Shown: positions 43,321 through 55,613 of the stretch, piece after piece
Layout of the letters: each line of letters begins with the position of its first letter
How positions within the stretch are numbered: position 1 is the stretch's first letter
NCBI GenBank assembly: GCA_002049455.2
Contig: KV918817.1
Coordinates: forward strand, 244,265-308,264
DNA length: 64,000 nucleotides
DNA from: Porphyra umbilicalis
Lineage: Eukaryota; Rhodophyta; Bangiophyceae; Bangiales; Bangiaceae
Reading direction: 5' to 3'
Notes under the pieces: generated by a model
The model's input: only the letters and a program-made list of their open reading frames with translations
The model's database searches: none
What the model was told of the DNA's origin: nothing
Position numbers and translations under genes: made by a program

Positions 43321-44990
43321 CCCCCCATCCAAAACAGCTGCAGCCCACCATGCTTTTCCAGATCGAGGAGTCGATTTCTTATGAATAACCAGTTTCAAGG
43401 AGACTTGACCTCATCTGGTCTTTCCGAAGCAGCCGACGGAGCCAGTCAAGAGGGATCGTGATCAAAGAACAGCGCCTCGGCCGTAGATGCTGGCGCCGTA
43501 ACCCACCTCCGTCACCACCCACGGCGACACCCCTTTCACCCGCCCAATCCCCATGCCACTTCTATTGTGTACGCCTTCGCACTACCCACGACCGAACGCT
43601 GAGAATCACCCCCCCCAAGACACCTACCACCCTGCAGCACCACTCCCCACGCTGCGCCCAGCACCTTCCCACTACCTCCGTGACGTCTGGATGCGTCTGG
43701 TCCCAGTGACCTGAATACATTATGAGTCGACGGCCTCGGTCCTACCCGATCCTACCCAGAACACGCTTCTTGCGGCGCCTGCAGGCAGCAGCCTGCCTCG
43801 CCGCCGCCCCGCGCCGTGTTTGTGACGCGTCAGAAAATGCTACGGCCCGCTGTCTTACTCAGTCTTGTGACGCTCACATCTGTCAAACAGCCCCCGTTGC
43901 GTCACGTCAAGCGATGTTCAGAAATATTAAAATATTACCAGGGCACGCGTCATTGTAGTGACTTCATCCATGTTCGATTCCACAATCGATAAAACTTTTG
44001 TCGCTGCAATGTGCCCCGCCGGCACCCCCCGCCAGGGCCCCCCGAGAGCCCCCCCCCACAGCCCCCCCCCAGCCCACCCGAGGCCCCCCAGCAGCCCCCC
44101 CCCCCCCCCCCCCAAACCCCCCGCACGCCTTCCCCCCCCCCCCCCACACCCCCCATGAGAGCCCCCCCCGTCGATTGTAGCCCACCTACACGTCGAATCG
44201 ACGGGGTGAGTTTTTTTTAATTACAAATACAACCTCGACCGTCCAACCGCCGATGGTTTCGGAGGTGCCAACCATGCAAACTATGACACGTTGCATCTGC
44301 CACGCGCCGTGGCGACGGACGCCGTGCGCGCCACGACGACACAACACGCAGGTGGCTGCCACTGACCCCCAAACGGCCCGCCGTGCGGGGCGACCGTGGG
44401 GGGGGGTGCACCCCCCGAGCTGCGTCCGCCACCACGTCGGTCGCCGGCCAAGGCGACGCGCGGGGACGACAACCCGACGCGCCCGCGCCGACGCCCGCCG
44501 ACCCGGCACGACGCACGCGGTGGTTGCGGTGGCGCGCCCCCCCCCCCCCCCCGCACCGACCCCCCCCGCGCCGCCGTGCCGCCGCCCGCGGCGCCGCACC
44601 GGGGGATCCCCCCGCCGCCCCCGGGCACCCGTTTCACGCCCCGCGCGCCGGCGGCGGGCCGCGCCCATCGGCGTTGGGGGTGGGGGGGGGCTGGGCGGGC
44701 GCCGCGGGCAGGCGGCGCGGCCGGTGGACGCGTGCGAGCCGTCTTGTCGCCGCGGCGAGTCGTCTGCTGTCTTTGGACGGGCGTGCGCCGAGGCGGGGTC
44801 GACGGTCGGCGGTCCCCCTCGCGGGTTGTGGTGCCGCCCAACCGGCAACCCCCCCCCCCCCCCCCCCCCCCCCCTAAACCCCTTCCACACCTCGGCCCCC
44901 GCCCGACCGCGGCCGCCGGCGTCGGCGCGCGTTTTCCCCCCCGCCCCCACCCACGCCCGCCGCCCTTCTCCTTGCACGGCGGCGACGACC

Positions 44991-45901
44991 ATGTCGGCGC
45001 CCCCCCCAATCCCCCCGTCAGCGGCCCCGCGGCGGCGGGGGCGGCCCCCCCCCCGCGCGCGCGCGCGGCCCCGCGGCGGCCGCCGCCCTCGTGGCGGGCG
45101 GCCCGACGCCCGCCCGCCGCGCACGCGCGTCGCGGGCCCCCCCTCGGCGGTTGCCACCGCCGAGACGGTGCGGGACGTGTACCTCCGCGTCATTGACACG
45201 ACGCTCGAGGGCGCCCGCGCCGAGGCGGACAAGGGCACCATCGCCCCCGACGCGGCGGTGTTGGACGACTTGCGCGCGCGGTGGCACGCGCGCCTCACCT
45301 TCCTCACCGCGGAGGGCGCCAAGGGCGGCGCCGACGCGGCGGCCGCGTCGGCGGCAGCGTCGGCGGCTGCCGCGTCGGCGGCCGCCGCCACTGGGGCGGC
45401 GGTGGCGGCGGCGGCGGCGGCGGCGGGGGGGGGGCGGGGGCAGCCGCCGGCGCGCCTGGCGGCGCGGCGGCGCCGGCGCCTGCAGGTGGCGCGCTGCCGG
45501 CGCTCGGCCTCCCGGCGGTGGCGGCGGGCGTGCCCCCCGGCGTGGTGCCGCAGGGGGACGGCGCGGGTGGCGACGGCAGCGACGGGGACGAGGCGGGGCG
45601 GGGCACCAAGCGCGGTCGTGGGGGGGACGCGGACGAGGATGAGGATGACCCCAAGGCGGAGGACGTGCCGGCGGGGGCGGAGGAGCCCGACGACGCGTCG
45701 CTCGGCGGCGTGAGCATTGACAGCGATTTGGAACATCGGGATGACGATGACGATGACGGGGACGACTACATCCTCGCGCAGCACGATCGGGTGACGCGCA
45801 AGTCGGGCAAGTGGAAGGTGCAGCTGAAGGATGGGGTCGTCCACGTGGGGGGGGTGGACTACCTCTTCAACAAGGGCACCGCCGACCTCAACTGGGCCTA
45901 A
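44991..45901 (+). CDS. Transcription factor IIA large subunit (alpha/beta precursor), frame changes at a G run
   Basis: ATG at 44991 and TAA at 45899-45901. After a Pro/Arg-rich start, the N-terminal four-helix-bundle strand reads VATAETVRDVYLRVIDTTLE and VLDDLRARWHARL, the TOA1/TFIIA-alpha signature. A long Ala/Gly linker and an acidic region (GDADEDEDD, DDDDDDGDD) follow. The C-terminal beta-barrel part reads DYILAQHDRVTR, GKWKVQLKDGVVHVGG and DYLFNKGTADLNW, as in TFIIA-beta. The two ends are in different frames; the change falls at the ten-G tract 45425-45434 in the dispensable linker. TFIIA stabilises TBP on promoters. The long non-conserved linker is normal for this family. Confidence 0.85.
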
Positions 45902-47280
45902 GGAGGGAACGAGGGGGGGTGGGGGGGGGCGGCCGACGGATGCGATGGGAGTCGCACCGTTGCGTTGGGGTTGGGGGCCACGAGGGCGAGGACCAAGTGG
46001 GGGGTTCCAGTCGGCATGCCACCCCGCCTCCTTGTTATTTTGTGTGGTTGGTGCTTGTGTTACTCGTGTTGTGCATTGCTCTGAACGCCGTGGTGGGCGT
46101 GCGCTGGCGAACCGATCGCCCGGGCCGTGCTACCACGGTGGGGTAGGTTGTGCGGTGGGTGCGGGCCTCGTCCCGTCGTATTCTTTGATGTGTTCTGTGT
46201 CTCGATGAGTCCCCCTCGTTTCGCATCGGTCGCGCCCGCGCCCTCCCGGCCGCACCCGCGGTTGCACACACGCACGCCGGGCCGTCTGCTGCGACGCGGC
46301 GCCGCCCCGTCACGCGCGGCGCCTCGCCGCCGCCGCCGCCGTGGGGCGCGGGGGCTCCCCGCCCCGCGCCCACCGACGTGGCCGCGGCGGTGGCCGCCCG
46401 CGGCGCCGCGCTGCGGCGTCCCCGCCGCCCGCCCTCTGCTGCGTTTGGGCGCTCGCCCCCCGCCGCGCCGGCGGCGCCCCCCCCCCCCCCCCCGTCTGCC
46501 TGACAGCACCCAACTGGCGGGGCCACGTGCGTCGACCAGCGGGGCCACCCCCCCCCCCCCCCCCCCAGATAAACACGGATGCGCGCCGCCGTTGCGCGCA
46601 ACGCCGGCGGCGCGCACCCGCATGCGGGTGCGCCGCCGGCGCACCCGCCCGGAAATTGGAGACACGCCGCCGCCCACCCCCCCCCCCGCCCCACCTGCCT
46701 GCCCCCCCCCCCCCCCCCGCTCATCCCGGTCGCGTCGTCGCCCGCCCCGGGCGCCCGGCGCCCGTGGCGGCCGGTAGCGTCGCCCCTCAGAGCCCCCCCC
46801 CCCCCCCCTCCCTGCCCGCCCCACCCCCGCACGCGCAACGACGCACGCGCGCGGCGGCGCCCGCCGCCGCGCCGCCCCGCGCCGCGCGGCGGCACGCGCG
46901 GCGGCGCGCCCGCCGCGCCGCCGCCGCCGCCGCCGCCGCCGTCGGTCGCCACACGCACGTGGCGGCGGGCGGGCGCGGGGCGGTTGTGGTCGCCCGCGCC
47001 GGGGAGGAATGAATGTGGGGGGGGGGGCTCCCGGCGGGGGCGGCGCGGCGCGGTGCGGGCGGGTAGGGGGGGGGGGCAAAGGGCCGCGTCGCTCCGCGCC
47101 ACGGGGGCGGGGGACCCGTCGACGCGCACGCGGCGGGCACACGGGGGTGGCCCCCCACCACGGCGGCGGCGCGCACGCAGACGCGGTCGGCGGCGGCGGC
47201 GGCGGCGGCGGCGCGGCGGGGGGCGGGGTGGCCGACGGCCCCACCGACGGGCGGCCGCCGAGGGGCGGGTGCCGTACCGC

Positions 47281-47311
<31 letters not shown>

Positions 47312-47344
47312 GCCGTCGCCGCTGCCGCGCCGGGGACACCCCCC
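45902..47344. other. GC-extreme spacer
   Basis: Dense C and G homopolymers (for example C runs near 46480, 46545, 46702 and 46794). Long frames exist on both strands but are Arg/Pro/Gly artefacts. No gene is supported apart from the downstream MAP kinase leader. Confidence 0.45.
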
Positions 47345-47672
47345 ATGATGCGGTGGCTCGGCCGCACGGCGTCGGCGACGGCGGCGGCGGCGGCGGACGC
47401 GGACGCGCCGCCCAGCGGGGGGGCAGGGCGACCGGTGGGCGGGGGGGAGCCCGCCACGTCGGCCGCCCCGTGTACCCCGTCGGCGCCGCGGGCGGCGGCC
47501 GCCGCCGCCGGCGCTGGTGCCGACGAGGCGCCGGCGGCGGGGAGTCGCTGGACGGGCGTCGGCTCCGCGGCGGTGACGGTGACGGCGCCGGCGCCGGCGC
47601 CGGCGCCGGCGGCGGCGCCGCCGGGAGCGGTGCCACGGGGAGATGGTGGCGTTCACGGTGGCGGCGGCGGCA

Positions 47673-47703
<31 letters not shown>

Positions 47704-49627
47704 CGGTGGCGGCGGCAGCGGCGGAGGCGGAGGTGGCGCGGCGGCCGGCGCGGCGGCCGGCGGGGGCCTCCCCCCCCGCCGCGTCTCGCGCGCCGCCGCC
47801 GTTGCGGCGGCGGACGCGGCAGAGGCGGCGGCCCCCCCCGCCCCCCCCCCCCCGGCAAAACCACCGGCGTCTTTTTCGGCACCCGCTTCACCGTCGGCTC
47901 GCGGTACCGCCTCGGCTCGCCGCTCGGCTATGGCGCCTATGGCGTCGTCGTGTCGGCCGTGGACGGCGAGACGGGCGGCGCGGTGGCGATCAAAAAGGTG
48001 CGCTGCTGCTTTGCGTCGGCGCCCGACGCCAAGCGCATGCTCCGCGAGGTGCGCCTCGGCAAGGCGCTGCGCCACCCCAACCTCCTCTCCATCGTCGACT
48101 TGGACGCGCCGCCCTCCTACGACGGCTTTGCCGACCTGTACATTGTCAGCGATCGGATGGATACGGACTTGCACAAGCTCGCGCGCTCCACGACCCCCAT
48201 CCTGCCCGTGCACCTCGCCTACTTTATGTACCAGATCTTCTCGGCGCTCGCCTACACCCACGCGGCGCACTGTTGGCACCGGGATATCAAGCCCGCCAAC
48301 ATCCTCGTCAACCGCAATGGGGACATTCGCGTCGCCGACTTTGGCCTCTCCCGCTACGTCGACCCGGCGGCGGTCGGGGAGGACGCGGCGCAGACGGCGT
48401 ACGTGGTCACCCGCTGGTACCGCGCGCCCGAGTTGTCCCTCGCGCGCGCCTACACCTCCGCCGTCGACTTGTGGTCGGTCGGGTGCGTGCTCGGGGAGCT
48501 CCTCAATGGGGGCGCGCCGCTCTTTCCCGGGCGGGACGTGCGGCACCAAGTGGAGCTCATCGTTGCGTTTGTCGGCACCCCAACGGCCGGCCAGACGGCG
48601 CACATCTCGTCGGCGCGCGCGCGCCGCTTCCTCCACGACCTCCCCCCGACGGGGGGGGTGGCGCTGGCCGACCGCTTTCCCGCCGCCCCGCCGGGCGCCC
48701 TCGACTTGCTCGGGCGGCTGCTCGCGTTTGACCCGGCGGAGCGGCTCACCGCCGCCGACGCGCTGCGCCACCCGTTTGTCGCGGATTTTTATGACGAGGC
48801 CGAGGCGGCGGCCGCCGCCGCCGCCTACCCGCCCCCGGACGTGAGCGGCATTGACGATGGGGTGCGGGGGGGGGGGCCCTAACCGCCGACCAAGTCAAGC
48901 GCCTCTTGTACAGGGAGGTGATGGCCGTGCAGCCGCCGCGGGCCGCCGCCGCGAGGCGCGTCGGCGCCGCCGACGCGGTCGACGACGGCGGGGCCACGGC
49001 GGCCGCGGCAGCGGCGGCGGCGGCCGCCACGGCCACCGACGGTGCGGCGGGTGCCGCCGCCGCCGCCGCCGCCGCCGCCGCGGCTGACGCCATGCCCCTC
49101 CTCCGCCAAGCGTCGCTCGGCCCCGCGCAGCCGCCGGCGAGCCTCGTCCGCCGCGCCCGCAGCGTCGGCGTGCGGGCGCTGCACAAGACGACGCGCCGCC
49201 AGGCGGGCGCCGGCGTCCGCCGCGTCAGCGGCGGGGGTGCCGTTGACTCGCCGCCCGCGCCGCCGCCACCGCCCGACGCCAAGGCGCGGAGCGTCAGCCG
49301 CGGCAGCGGCGGCAGCATGGAGCACCCGACCAAGCCCCCCGCCGCTGGCGGGCGGGCGCGGCGGCGGAGCCGCAGCCGCGACGTGGGGGGGCCCGGCGTG
49401 CGGTCGCGCGGCCGCAGCGTGTTGCTCGGCGGCGGCGGCGGCGGTCGTGGTGGGGCGGGGGGGGCGGCCGACCCGCCCGCCGCCCGCGTGGTGGTGGTGC
49501 GCGGCCGGCCCGGCGGGGGGGGGGGGGCGCCCCGCCGCTCGGGGAGGAGGCTGTCACCGACCGCATCGCGGCGTACGTGTGTGGTGGGGCGCCGTACCTG
49601 TACCGCAGCCGGAGTACGAATGTGTGA
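47345..49627 (+). CDS. MAP kinase with TAY activation motif and long C-terminal extension
   Basis: The kinase domain is certain (about 47890-48790): Gly loop GYGAYGVV, VAIKKV, HRDIKPANIL, VADFGLSRYV, QTAYVVTRWYRAPE, SVGCVLGEL. The TRWYRAPE string places it among MAP kinases; the phospho-motif is TAY, not TEY, TDY or TGY. The Ala/Gly-rich leader from ATG 47345 reads in another frame and meets the kinase at a 13-C tract (47841-47853). After the 11-G tract 48866-48876 the frame shifts again and continues sensibly with LTADQVKRLLYREVM, the usual MAP kinase tail. A third change near 49517-49527 leads to EEAVTDRIAAYVC...RSRSTNV and the TGA at 49625-49627. Start and tail are therefore inferred. It would phosphorylate Ser/Thr-Pro sites downstream of a MAP kinase kinase. 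Confidence 0.75.
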
Positions 49628-50020
49628 GGGCGGGTGGGTAGGGGGCAGCGGTGGTGGTGGTGGTCGCGGCGCCGACCACCCCGCGTTGGGCATGAGGATC
49701 AGACATGGTCGTTCCGGGACCCGTTTCATTCGCCGACAAAAGCTATGGTACATAGTAGAGGCGGACAGAAGCGGGTGGCCACAGCAACACAGAAACTCCC
49801 GCATGACAAAGAAGACAAGTGTAAGATAGAGCGCAGGTGGAAAAAAGAAGAGTGCAGAGCAAGAAAGGAGCAAGAAGCGGGGATGGGAGACAACCGAGCA
49901 GCTTGCCGTGGGGGCGCACCAATGTTTCCACGCATGTCGTGGGAAAAGTACAGATGCCCACGGACCCCAATCCACACGTGCGGCGGGTGCGCTGGCCCGC
50001 CCAGCGCTGCCCGCGCCGCG
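49628..50020. other. Spacer between convergent genes
   Basis: Contains the 3' flanks of the MAP kinase gene (plus) and the pyruvate carrier gene (minus). AT-richer than its surroundings, as is usual for 3' UTRs here. No gene is seen. Confidence 0.5.
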
Positions 50021-50926
50021 TCACGCGGAAACGGCAGGCGGCGGGGCTGGCGGCTGCCCGGCCGCCGGTGGTGGCGGCTCGAGGGCGACGGCGAGCCCCT
50101 CGGCGGGCGCCGCGTCGGCCGGCTTGGCGCGCCATACCCTTTGCAGCTGGTACAGGCCGGTGCAGCCGACAAACACGTTGGCCGCCGCCAAGTTCCAGTT
50201 GACGGGCGTGATCACAAACGACCAGCGGGTCCAGATGATGCCCGTGCAGGCCAGAGCTGTGGGAGCGCTCAAGGCGAGAAAGGGTATAGAGTGGGTGCAT
50301 GGAAAGCGGCGGCAGGAGGGATCTCGACGACGAGACGATGAGTGCCGGGCGGATGGGGCGTTGGGTCAGCTTTTGAGACTGGTCGGGGGCCAGCAGCAAC
50401 AGCTCTGAACGGGCCAGACCGAAGAATAATGTGGAGCGGCGTCCTCCTCGCACACGACGGCACGGAGCCCCCACCTCTCTGATACCAAGTGCCATTGCTG
50501 ACCGCACGCCCACCTCTGAACCACAGGCCAACGCAACGTACCCAAGCTCTGCGGCACAGACACCTTCTCAACTGGCCGGTTCATCTCGGATGCGCCAGCG
50601 GCGACCAAACCCCACTTCATCATCGGCGCCCAGAAGAACACTGCGCCCGCACCATACCACACCCGTGGGTGACACACGAGAAAAAGCAAGGGGACGAAGC
50701 CCGCCTCCAACTCAACGGTTAACATCCATTGCAGGTCGTGCAACCAGCTGTGTTTACTCCTTCCCCCAAAAAAAGAACACATGTCCTAGCCGAGAAAGCA
50801 AACAACCACCGAGGTGCAGTCAAGCTCAGGCCCGCCAGTCGTCCAGCAGCCGCCGCTCGTCGCCCCAAACGCACCCGTCTTTGGTCCGGCAGGGTGGTTC
50901 CAGAGCGCCTGTACCCGACTCGCCAT
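50021..50926 (-). CDS. Mitochondrial pyruvate carrier subunit, MPC2-like, three exons
   Basis: Exons on the minus strand are 50926-50875, 50640-50542 and 50256-50021; donors GTGCGT and GTACGT and acceptors GGCGCAG and CTCCCACAG keep phase and give 128 residues. The joined reading has the family signature: ALWNHPAGPKT, then VFFWAPMMKWGLVAAG, then NRPVEKVSVPQS, then ACTGIIWTRWSFVITPVNWN and FVGCTGLYQL. MPC proteins form a small heteromer in the inner mitochondrial membrane that imports pyruvate; the PKTVFFWAP and IIW.RWSFVITP.NWN parts are the membrane helices. The C-terminal tail is Pro/Ala-rich and species-specific. No MPC1 partner is in the window. Confidence 0.9.
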
Positions 50927-51752
50927 GGTGGCAGGCACGGCGGGGACCTGTCGTGCAACGGACACGGGCAAAAGCAAGAGAGAGAGGAGGCGGTCCGAGG
51001 CGGCCTCCTGCGTCGTTCGTAGCGAGAGCGTCACCACGGCGCCGTGTCGCGCGAAGTCGAGGCCACCGTGCGTGGTCCAGTGACCGGCCTGGCAAAGGAG
51101 CTGGAAACTCTGAACTGCAAACCGCTCGATCAGTTGGGTCTGCGGGAGACTACTTGGATCGCATCTGGGCAGTCGCGCGACTGACCCAAAGTCGGCTCAG
51201 TCAAGGACTCAATTACCAAATGAAAAACACACTGTTGAAAAATAGTCAGTGCGCAAGTCTGCACATCGCAGCTGTCTTCCCAATTTAGATTTCAAGACGG
51301 GTCAACTTCCCATTGCTTGATCCCTCGTGTTCGGCCAAATTCATGGCTGGGAGACTGCTGCGAGCCGCTTGATCTTGACCTTGACAATGTCCGCATATGC
51401 GCATGCGCCGAAGATAGGGTGAATCCTTAGAAACACAACAGACCGTGGGGACGTGGAGGTGTGGAACCATCTGCAAGGAAAACGAGTCACAGTGAGGGTA
51501 TGCGTGGTCACGTATTCCACTGCTCAAGCGAGGATGTCGCCTGGCAATAAAATGGAAGGGGTTTGGGAGCGGGAAACGAGAGGTACAACAGGTGACATCG
51601 ATACGGCTTTGGGGAAGGCATTGCCATGGGCGGCCATGCTGTGTAAATACAAGTCGCAGCCTCACGAGCAGTTGTCGCCCACAGCTCGCTCCGTATCCGC
51701 GCCATCTCAGTTGTGCGTGCCCCATCATTCCTTCAAAAAGAGCAGCACCACG
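50927..51752. other. Spacer, 5' flank of the carrier gene and 3' flank of the tandem kinase gene
   Basis: No supported gene. Frames are short and without family features. Confidence 0.5.
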
Positions 51753-54700
51753 TCAGTGGCTGGGCATTGCCTCCAGCGCCTTGCTCGCCTCTTTAAATGA
51801 CGGCCGGTGACGGAAGTCCTGCTCCCAACACCGCCGCATGAGGATGGCCAGCGGCCGCGGGCAGTCACGGGGGATGGGCGGCCGCAAACCGGTGTTGACG
51901 ACCGCCAGTCCCACCTGCATAGGCGCCATGCCAAAGAAGGGGAGTTTGCGGGCCACCAGCTCCCACAGGAGAATGCCAAAGGAGAAGACGTCGGCCTTCT
52001 CGGTGTAGGGTCGGTTGGCAAGCACCTCGGGAGCCATGTACTGCAGGCGAGGAATGAGAGTATGGTGCAAAGAGAGGGCGGAGGGCATCATTGCGAGTTC
52101 ATCCAACCAGTCATCACGTACTAGCGGAACATGTCAGAGACCAACACAAGACCAGTAGACAAACAGGACTCAACGGAACACCGTGACGTCGAGCCAAAAC
52201 GAGGAGACAACTCAGTACGGAGCAAGTTGCACTCCCACGGAAATGAAACGTACCTGGAAGGTGCCGCATTGACCCGTCATGGGCGCAGCTGTGGGAGACG
52301 ACACAATGCGTGTGAGGCCGAAGTCCGCGACCTTAACAGTGTAGTCCTTGTCAAGGAGTAGGTTTGAACTCTAGAAAGACGCACATGGGAGAGATCGCAG
52401 CAACCGGACAAGCGACGTAGCCAAAAAGAGCGGGAAACGGACAACAGCAAACGTACCCAGTCAGTTAGTCAATGTCCTAGCACGAGCTCGAGGCAAGCCC
52501 AGCACCCGAGCAGTACACCGCGGCACGGCTGATGGACGATCAATTAGACCTCAAAATCGAGCGCCGGCATCGCCACTCCGCCGTCAGAAAGAGTGGCAAC
52601 CACTCACCACGCGGGCATACCTTGAGGTCCCGGTGCAACAGACCCCGCGAGTGGAGGTACGTCATCCCGTCGCAAAGCCCGACCATCATGCCTCGCCGCT
52701 CCCGCCAGCCGACCGGCTCCTTGCTGACATGCAGCACGTCGAAGAGGGTGCCCTTTTCCAAAAACTCGGTCACGATCATCAACGCCGGCGGCATGGTGCA
52801 TGCTCCGACAAAGCGTACGATGTTGGGGTGGCGCACCGCGGACAGTACGGCGACTTCCGATTGGAATTCCGCGACGGAAGCGGCGTTGCCGAGCGCGTGG
52901 GAGTGGATCTTTTTGATCGCCACCATCTCGCCCGCGTAGACGCCCTTGAAGACGACGCCAAAGCCGCCAGAGCCGACCTGCGCCCCAAACCGTACCGCGT
53001 GGGGCGGGATCTCAAACGCTGCATTCATCGCGGGCGTCTTGCCAGTGGGCGTCGCGGCCGTCAGCGGGCCCGACCCCACGGGCGGCACGGGGGGGCGGGC
53101 GACCTTGGGCGGCCGCGTGCCGCGCTTGGGCTTGGCCTTGGGCCGCCGCGCGGGGCGGCTGCTCCGCTCGTCCGACGACGTGGCGCGGCGGGAGCCCGAC
53201 GCGGGGCGCCGCCGCCGCTCGTCGGCGCTGTGGGAGGCGGCCGACGAGCCGTGGCGCCGGCTGCGGTTGCGTCTTCGGTGGCGATCGGTACTGCTGCTGC
53301 TGTCACTGCTGTCGCTGTCGCTGCTGTCGCTGCTTCCGCCGCTGCTGCTGCTGTCGCTGCTGTCGCTGCTACTGCTGCTGTCGCTGTCGCCGGCTGAAGT
53401 GGTGGTGGTGCTTCGGCGGCGATGACCGTTGCTCGTGCTCGACGACGGCTCCGCCGACGACGAGGTCGGGGTGGTCGTCGACGGCGTCGTGGTGTCTGAC
53501 CGGTGGTGGTCCCGCCGCCCACTCCGCCGGTGGCGGTGTGACCGGCCGTCGGCGTCGGCGGCAACATCGGCGACGCCGTCGCCACCCGCCGCCGCCGCTG
53601 CCGACCCGTTTGCTGCCGCCGATCCGTTGGTCGCCGCCGCCGCCGCTGTCGCGGTCGCTGACGCTCGCGCCGCCCGACGGGCAGCCTTGCGCTCCGCCCG
53701 TCGCGCCGTCCGCTCGTCCTCCTCCTCGGCCGTGTCGCGACCGCCGCCGCTCCCCCCCCCGGCGCTGCCCCACCCCCCCCATCCGCAAACGCCGCCCGCA
53801 GCGCCGCGTCCTTGTCCCCACCCCCGGCCACCGCCGGCGTGGATGGCGAATCCCGCCCATTGGCGCCCCGCACCACCGGCGGCGGCGTCCGCTCCTCAAC
53901 CGACACGGGCGAGTCGGGCGGTCCGCCGCGCGACGCCGCCAGAGCGCGCAGCGGCGCGGCGGCCGCCTGCAAGGCGGGCACCCCCGCGCCGCCGCCGCCG
54001 CCAACACGCACCGCCGCGGCAACGCCGAGGCGGCCGCCGCGCACCAGCGCCGCCACAGCCGCCGCCTTGGCGCCCACGCACGGGTCCGTGGCGGCAGATA
54101 GCCGCCCAGCGAGGGCCACCGCCGCCGTCACCTGCTCCCGCACGGCTTCCACCGCCGCCGTCGCCGCGACGCGGTCGGCCGCCGGCCACGGTCCGTCACC
54201 AGTGAGCAGCGAGTGGGCGGTGAGCACCGTCGCCGTGCCGCGCAACAGCGACGCAAATGCCGCCACCTCCCCGCCGGCAAAGCAGTAGGCGAGCGGGTGC
54301 GGCGCGGCAGACGTGTCGCCGGTCGCGCCGCGCGCCCAGGTGGTTTCCACCCAGGAGAGGAAGGGCGCCTGGCCGACAACCACCGGCGCAACGCCCGCCG
54401 GGGCGGCGGCAAGGAGGGCGGCGAGGAGGCTCGCGGAGCGAAAGCCGACCAGGGGATGCTTGGAGAGGGGCCGCCGATACAGCGCACGAAAGACACCGTC
54501 GGCAACGGCAGCAGGGGCGGCGGCGGCGGCCGTCGCCAAGCCCTGGACCGCCGCGGCCACCGACGCGGTGGCGGAAGTGTCGCCCGAGGTGGCTTCCCGC
54601 ACGGCAGCGGTCAGGGTGCGGGCGTCCAGCGGGGACGGTGCGGGTGCCGCCGCAGCGCCGGCAGTGCTGGCGATCGCCGCGGAGGCTCCAACGTTGGCGC

Positions 54701-55613
54701 CCCCATTGGACGGCGGTGTCGACGATCGGGCCGGGGCCATCCCGCCGCCCATCTCACCCACGCCCCCGCCCCTTCCCCTGCCGCTGACGCTCCCCCCCAG
54801 CCGCACCGAGTTAAGGTCCGCCGCCAGCACCTCCTCCCGCTCCCGCACGGCCGCCGCCGGCAGCGCCGCCGACGCGACCGGTACCAGCCCGCGGGCGGCT
54901 GCCAAGTCGTACATCCACACAGCCATCAGGGGGCGGGATGCAGGTGGCCGCAGGGCGGCCTCGACCACCCCCCGAGTGACGCTGCTGAGGCGGGCCTTTG
55001 CCGCCCCCGCCCCCCCCAGCCACGCGTACAAGACGACCCCCAACGCGTACACATCGTCGGCTTCGGTGACACCCATGGCTCGCGACCGCAGCCGCTCCAC
55101 GCCAAAGCCGCCGAGGCGGGCGGTCGGGCGGGAGCCCTCCCCGCCCCACATCCCCCACACGACCGTGCCCGCCCGGATGTTGCCGTGCGCCCGGCCGGGA
55201 CACGCCGCCGCCACCGCCGACGAGGCGGCCGCCACCGCCGCCGCGGCGGCGAGGGCGTCGGCTTCCGACAGGCCCGCCGGCGGGGTGCCATCGCCAGCAC
55301 CGCCGCGCCACGGCGGTGGGGCGGCGGCGAGGAAGACGAGCGCGCCACCGGCCTCAAACGTGTCGACGAGGGGCACGACGGCCGCGGGCGCGGCGGCGGC
55401 CGCCGCCGCCCAAAGGGCCGCCTCGGCGTGGAGGGCAGAGAGGGGTAGCGCCGCCGACGGCTCGACGCGCGTCAGTGTGTAGGTCACATGGGGGGCGCCC
55501 ACGCTCACAGCCACCGCCGCGGTCGCTGACAACCGCCGCACAATGGAGAGGGTGTAAGGGGTGCCTGACAGGCCCACGGCATTGATTGGGGGGGCAGCCG
55601 TTGCCGACGGCAT
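51753..55613 (-). CDS. Tandem pseudokinase-kinase protein (N-terminal pseudokinase, C-terminal TKL kinase), three exons
   Basis: Exons on the minus strand are 55613-52621, 52370-52254 and 52040-51753; introns start GTATGC and GTACGT and end TTTCTAG and CCTGCAG. The product is about 1130 residues. Residues 15-240 have kinase layout but lack the key residues: the catalytic loop is HGNIRAGTVVW (142-152), DFG is GGFG (167-170) and the VAIK Lys is missing, while the alpha-F segment DDVYALGVVLYAWL remains. A helical Ala-rich region (about 350-560), a charged coiled part (AEEEDERTARRAERKAARR) and a Ser/Asp then Arg/Ser-rich linker follow. The last 270 residues are an intact TKL kinase: GSGGFGVVFKG, VAIKKI, HRDLKSSNLLL, VADFGLTRI, GTFQYMAPEV, DVFSFGILLWEL. 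One frame change occurs at C runs 53752-53780; both sides are otherwise continuous. Confidence 0.8.
53290..53395 (-). repeat. Ser/Asp trinucleotide-type tract inside the tandem kinase gene
   Basis: A CTG/CTGTCG-rich run on the plus strand encodes an alternating Ser-Asp tract on the minus strand, followed by an Arg/Ser-rich patch. This resembles a phosphorylatable RS/SD linker. Confidence 0.7.

Larger units (their letters stand above)
42841..44990. other. Intergenic stretch with dispersed repeat, GCGCC words and C homopolymers
   Basis: Holds the dispersed repeat 43142-43217, a GCGCC-rich block at 43237-43320, and C-rich tracts at 44030-44160 and 44848-44874. Long frames on both strands from 44250 are composition shadows next to TFIIA. 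No further gene is supported. Confidence 0.45.

Noticed and set aside
45402-45443. A short GT-AG intron explaining the TFIIA frame change
   Set aside because: The candidate is 42 nt, a multiple of three, so it would not change the frame; the ten-G tract is the better explanation.
44186-48771. Very long open frames on the minus strand opposite TFIIA and the MAP kinase
   Set aside because: Arg/Pro/Gly-only texture and no family motifs. They are shadows caused by high GC content and the scarcity of stop codons.
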